This document shows positions 61,487 through 64,000 of a stretch of DNA of 64,000 bases, one piece after another. The stretch's first letter is position 1; the number at the start of each line of letters is the position of its first letter. The stretch covers positions 7,027,192 to 7,091,191 of the forward strand of contig OY848923.1 of NCBI GenBank assembly GCA_963693285.1, in the 5' to 3' direction. The position numbers and the translations under genes were made by a program. Origin of the DNA: Xestospongia muta (lineage: Eukaryota; Porifera; Demospongiae; Haplosclerida; Petrosiidae). The notes beneath the pieces are model-generated. The model ran no database searches. It was not told the DNA's origin and saw only the letters and a program-made list of their open reading frames with translations.

Positions 61487-63268
61487 GTTATTGATGATCC
61501 GAGTGGTAATAGTTTTGTAGAGAACAAATTAGCCCCTCAAACTGATCCAACTTTAACTGTAGAAAAATACAAACGTTCTGAAGATCAAGACAAACAATTG
61601 GGTGTCCTCATGTCAACCACTAAGGTACTTCAAGGGTAATTGTATATGTCATGACCAAAGAATGCCTATTCTCTACAGTATATTCCTGTTATGTCTAGTT
61701 AGTAAAATCTTTAAGCTCAAACCAATACTAGTAACCTCTAACCAACATCTCAAGAACCTGTTAATATGATAATGTTATTTTGAAGACATGTACACATAGT
61801 CATATATACTGTAGTCATATAAATTATTTCAGTTAGTAGATGAGCATGCTAGCCGAAATAAATTTGGAGTGAACATCGTAAAAGTTTAATTTCATTTTAG
61901 TTAGTATATATGTTGTTATCTCTTTTGTGTTCATTCTGTTGTTAGGGTGAGACAACTAATGATGAAGACACAGAATGTGATGAAGGAAATAAGCCAGTGT
62001 CACATGATGAAGTGTTAAATTTCAAATCAATTGTCCAAATTATCAAATGTCTACAGAAACAAGAATGAAGATAATTGGTATGTATTTATAATGAAGATAA
62101 TTGGTATGTATTTATAATGAAGATAATTGATATGTATTTATAATGAAGATAATTGGTATGTATTTATAATGAAGATAATCGATATGTATTTATAATGGAG
62201 ATAATTGGTATGTATTTTTAGTTGATATGTACTTGTAATGAAGAAAGTTGGTATGTATTTATAATGAGTTGTATGTAATGAAGATTGCTAGTAGTAATTT
62301 GGATATTTCTTTGTATTGTTGGTATTGTGTTTGTAATTCACCTTATTTTGTTTGATAGTCTTCTACTGGTGTATGTCTTTGTTTGAAATACTTTTCATTT
62401 TTATCGTTATTGTTATATTAGATATTCCTCATTTCAAAGAGGTAGTTGTAATGTCATTGTCTTGTGAATGGTGTGGTCACAAAAGTAACGAAATCAAGTC
62501 TGGTTCTGGAATCAATGACAGAGGAGTAAAGATTACACTTCATTTGACAGACCCTATTGATCTCTCTAGAGATATACTAAAGGTAGGCTTGCTATTCCTC
62601 TAGGAAAAATACTGCATTCTTTTAAGCGACAAAAACTTACGTATTTATAAACTCACACTCGTTCACATCATAATTTAAACACTCCGGACTCATTCCCATT
62701 CCAATAATTCAGAATGACATTTTATGTTTTATGTAATATGTTTCCATATTACATTTAAATGTCATTATAATAGGTGTGGCACTTTTATCTCACATTGTAG
62801 GCTGAAACAGCCTCTCTTCTCATTCCAGAATTGGATTTTGAGTTACAACCAGGTACATTAGGAGGACGTTTTACAACCATTGAGGGTCTACTAAGAAATA
62901 TTAAAGACCAGTTGGCTGACTCTAATCCTTTTGTGACTGGTGACAGTTCTACTGGCAATAAACTAGCTCTATTTGTTGACAAATTAGTCGAGGTATTAAT
63001 TAATTAATTGAATTGTATCTAATTAACTTCAGTCTCACTTTTTATTGTCAGGTCATGGAAGGTCGAAGGTTAAATGTGCATATTATACTTGATGATCCAG
63101 CTGGTAATAGTTATCTTCAAGTAAGTCAGTGACGAGAGTTCTTACTACTGATTTATAATGGTGTAAATTAAATGTATTCACTTTTTATAGAATGTTTATG
63201 CGCCTGAAGATGACCCAGAAATGAAAGTAGAACATTATCAATGTACGTATGAACGAACGAGCTGTTAG
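61487..63268 (+). pseudogene. ZPR1: ZPR1 zinc-finger protein, 5'-truncated and frameshifted copy
   Basis: Exons: 61487-61624, 61946-62077, 62422-62582, 62801-62992, 63052-63120 and 63191-63268. The product follows ZPR1 closely: DDPSGNSF, then the second half of zinc finger 2 (CEWCGHKSNEIKSG), RITLH-like ITLHLTDP, GGRFTTIEGLL, ILDDPAGNSYLQ and NVYAPEDDPEMKVEHY. ZPR1 is a conserved eukaryotic protein that binds EF1A and shuttles to the nucleus. Three defects are visible. The N-terminal finger and its exons are absent. Exon 61946-62077 is one base short, shifting the frame at the start of finger 2. The CPxC of that finger reads CPNY. The C-terminus ends early after ERTSC. A dead or severely altered copy. 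Confidence 0.78.
62050..62245 (+). repeat. 26-bp minisatellite spanning an exon end and its splice donor
   Basis: Units of aatgaagataattggtatgt plus atttat, about seven copies. The first unit contains the real exon end (ATAATTG) and donor (gtatgt) at 62077/62078; later units repeat the same exon-donor junction. Confidence 0.85.
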
Positions 63269-64000
63269 GTCTTGATGCTCTTAAGACTGAAGACTATTAA
63301 AACCATTATGGTACATGTTTGTTTTATTATAACATTAATGGATAAAAATATGAAAAAAATGCTACACACCATTTATACTGAGTAGTGCTTTTAAAATAAT
63401 CCAGCTATGTACATTACTTCTTAAAAGTAGCAAAGGACAATTTTCTGTTCTCAATATTAGGTGAGTTACTATGATCTTCCTCCTCATCACTTTGAGATCC
63501 ATGTGGATGATAGTGACGTATATAGCGACAGTGTTTGATTTATTCAAACATCTCAGCTAATTTCAAACCAGTATTCTATGGAGGACAAAATATTTTATGT
63601 TACTAATGTTGACACATCAACTGAAAAGTATTGTCATTGTAGGAACACTTGTTGGCTGGCTAGCCTGCCTAGATTCATTATTCACAATGCGATTGTTATA
63701 GATTGTTTCATGTCAACAGTTTACAGTACATTTTGTTAACCTCTATATTGTATTCATTGGGCATGAATATGCTTGAAAGAAACTAGGAAATAGGAAATTA
63801 GTAAAGACAATGTGATTCATGTGGGGGGTATTATACTCAAGACACACCAGTGTGTTGTTATTGTTATTCACAATATTATTGTTATAGATTTGTTTATATT
63901 AACAGTTTACAGTACATTTTGTGAACTTGTATGGTATTTATTGGACATGAATGTACTTTAAAGAGAATAGGAAGTAAGTAATTAGTTAAGAGGAAGTGAT
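63269..64000. other. Non-coding end of the window with an imperfect 190-bp direct repeat
   Basis: 63690-63800 and 63875-63980 are related (ttgttatagatt, aacagtttacagtacatttt, attggacatgaat types). On the minus strand 63410-63535 reads an acidic 41-residue stretch (HPHGSQSDEEEDHSNS), but there is no upstream acceptor or start, so I do not call it a gene. Confidence 0.5.

Noticed and set aside
63410..63535. Minus-strand acidic reading frame (HPHGSQSDEEEDHSNS..)
   Set aside because: Looks protein-like, but there is no start, no acceptor after the upstream stop, and no neighbouring exon in phase.

Overview
The window is animal nuclear DNA: AT-rich, compact genes with many short GT-AG introns, almost all in phase 1, and metazoan receptor and signalling domains (Ig, FN3, receptor tyrosine phosphatase, TIR, death domain, ZU5, Roc-COR). 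The mix of death-fold genes and short introns suggests a demosponge, probably Amphimedon queenslandica. That species call is inference; no database was searched. One assembly gap of 200 N lies at 13801-14000. All exon models were read by eye from splice signals and checked for reading-frame phase; no transcript evidence was available.

Layout. (1) 1-2.44 kb, minus strand: the 5' part of a TTLL7-type tubulin glutamylase and an intronless PH-domain gene. (2) 2.69-15.38 kb, plus strand: an Ig/FN3 receptor that appears to run through a transmembrane segment and the gap into a tyrosine phosphatase tail whose catalytic cysteine is replaced. Its introns carry large minisatellites. (3) 15.4-26.5 kb: repeated segments with broken death-domain and phosphatase pieces, and a TIR-death-domain gene (minus). 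(4) 26.2-46.1 kb, minus strand: a dense cluster of death-fold genes built from the same few exon modules (death domain, a CARD-like helical module, short linkers, Roc-COR, transmembrane exons). (5) 46.3-50.15 kb, minus: a membrane protein with ZU5, UPA-like and two death domains. (6) 51.0-59.6 kb, minus: a 7-Ig/7-FN3 type I receptor with ITIM-like tyrosine motifs. (7) 60.6-63.3 kb: the 3' end of a sibling receptor (minus) facing a 5'-truncated, frameshifted ZPR1 copy (plus).

How the genes fit together (inference): surface receptors with Ig/FN3 ectodomains and tyrosine-based or phosphatase tails flank cytosolic and membrane-bound death-fold adaptors. This resembles an innate-sensing or allorecognition gene cluster that grows by local duplication and swapping of phase-1 exons. 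Most remarkable are the modular death-fold cluster, a CARD-like protein with four transmembrane exons, a CARD-Roc-COR-CARD protein, and a repeated link between simple repeats and splice sites.
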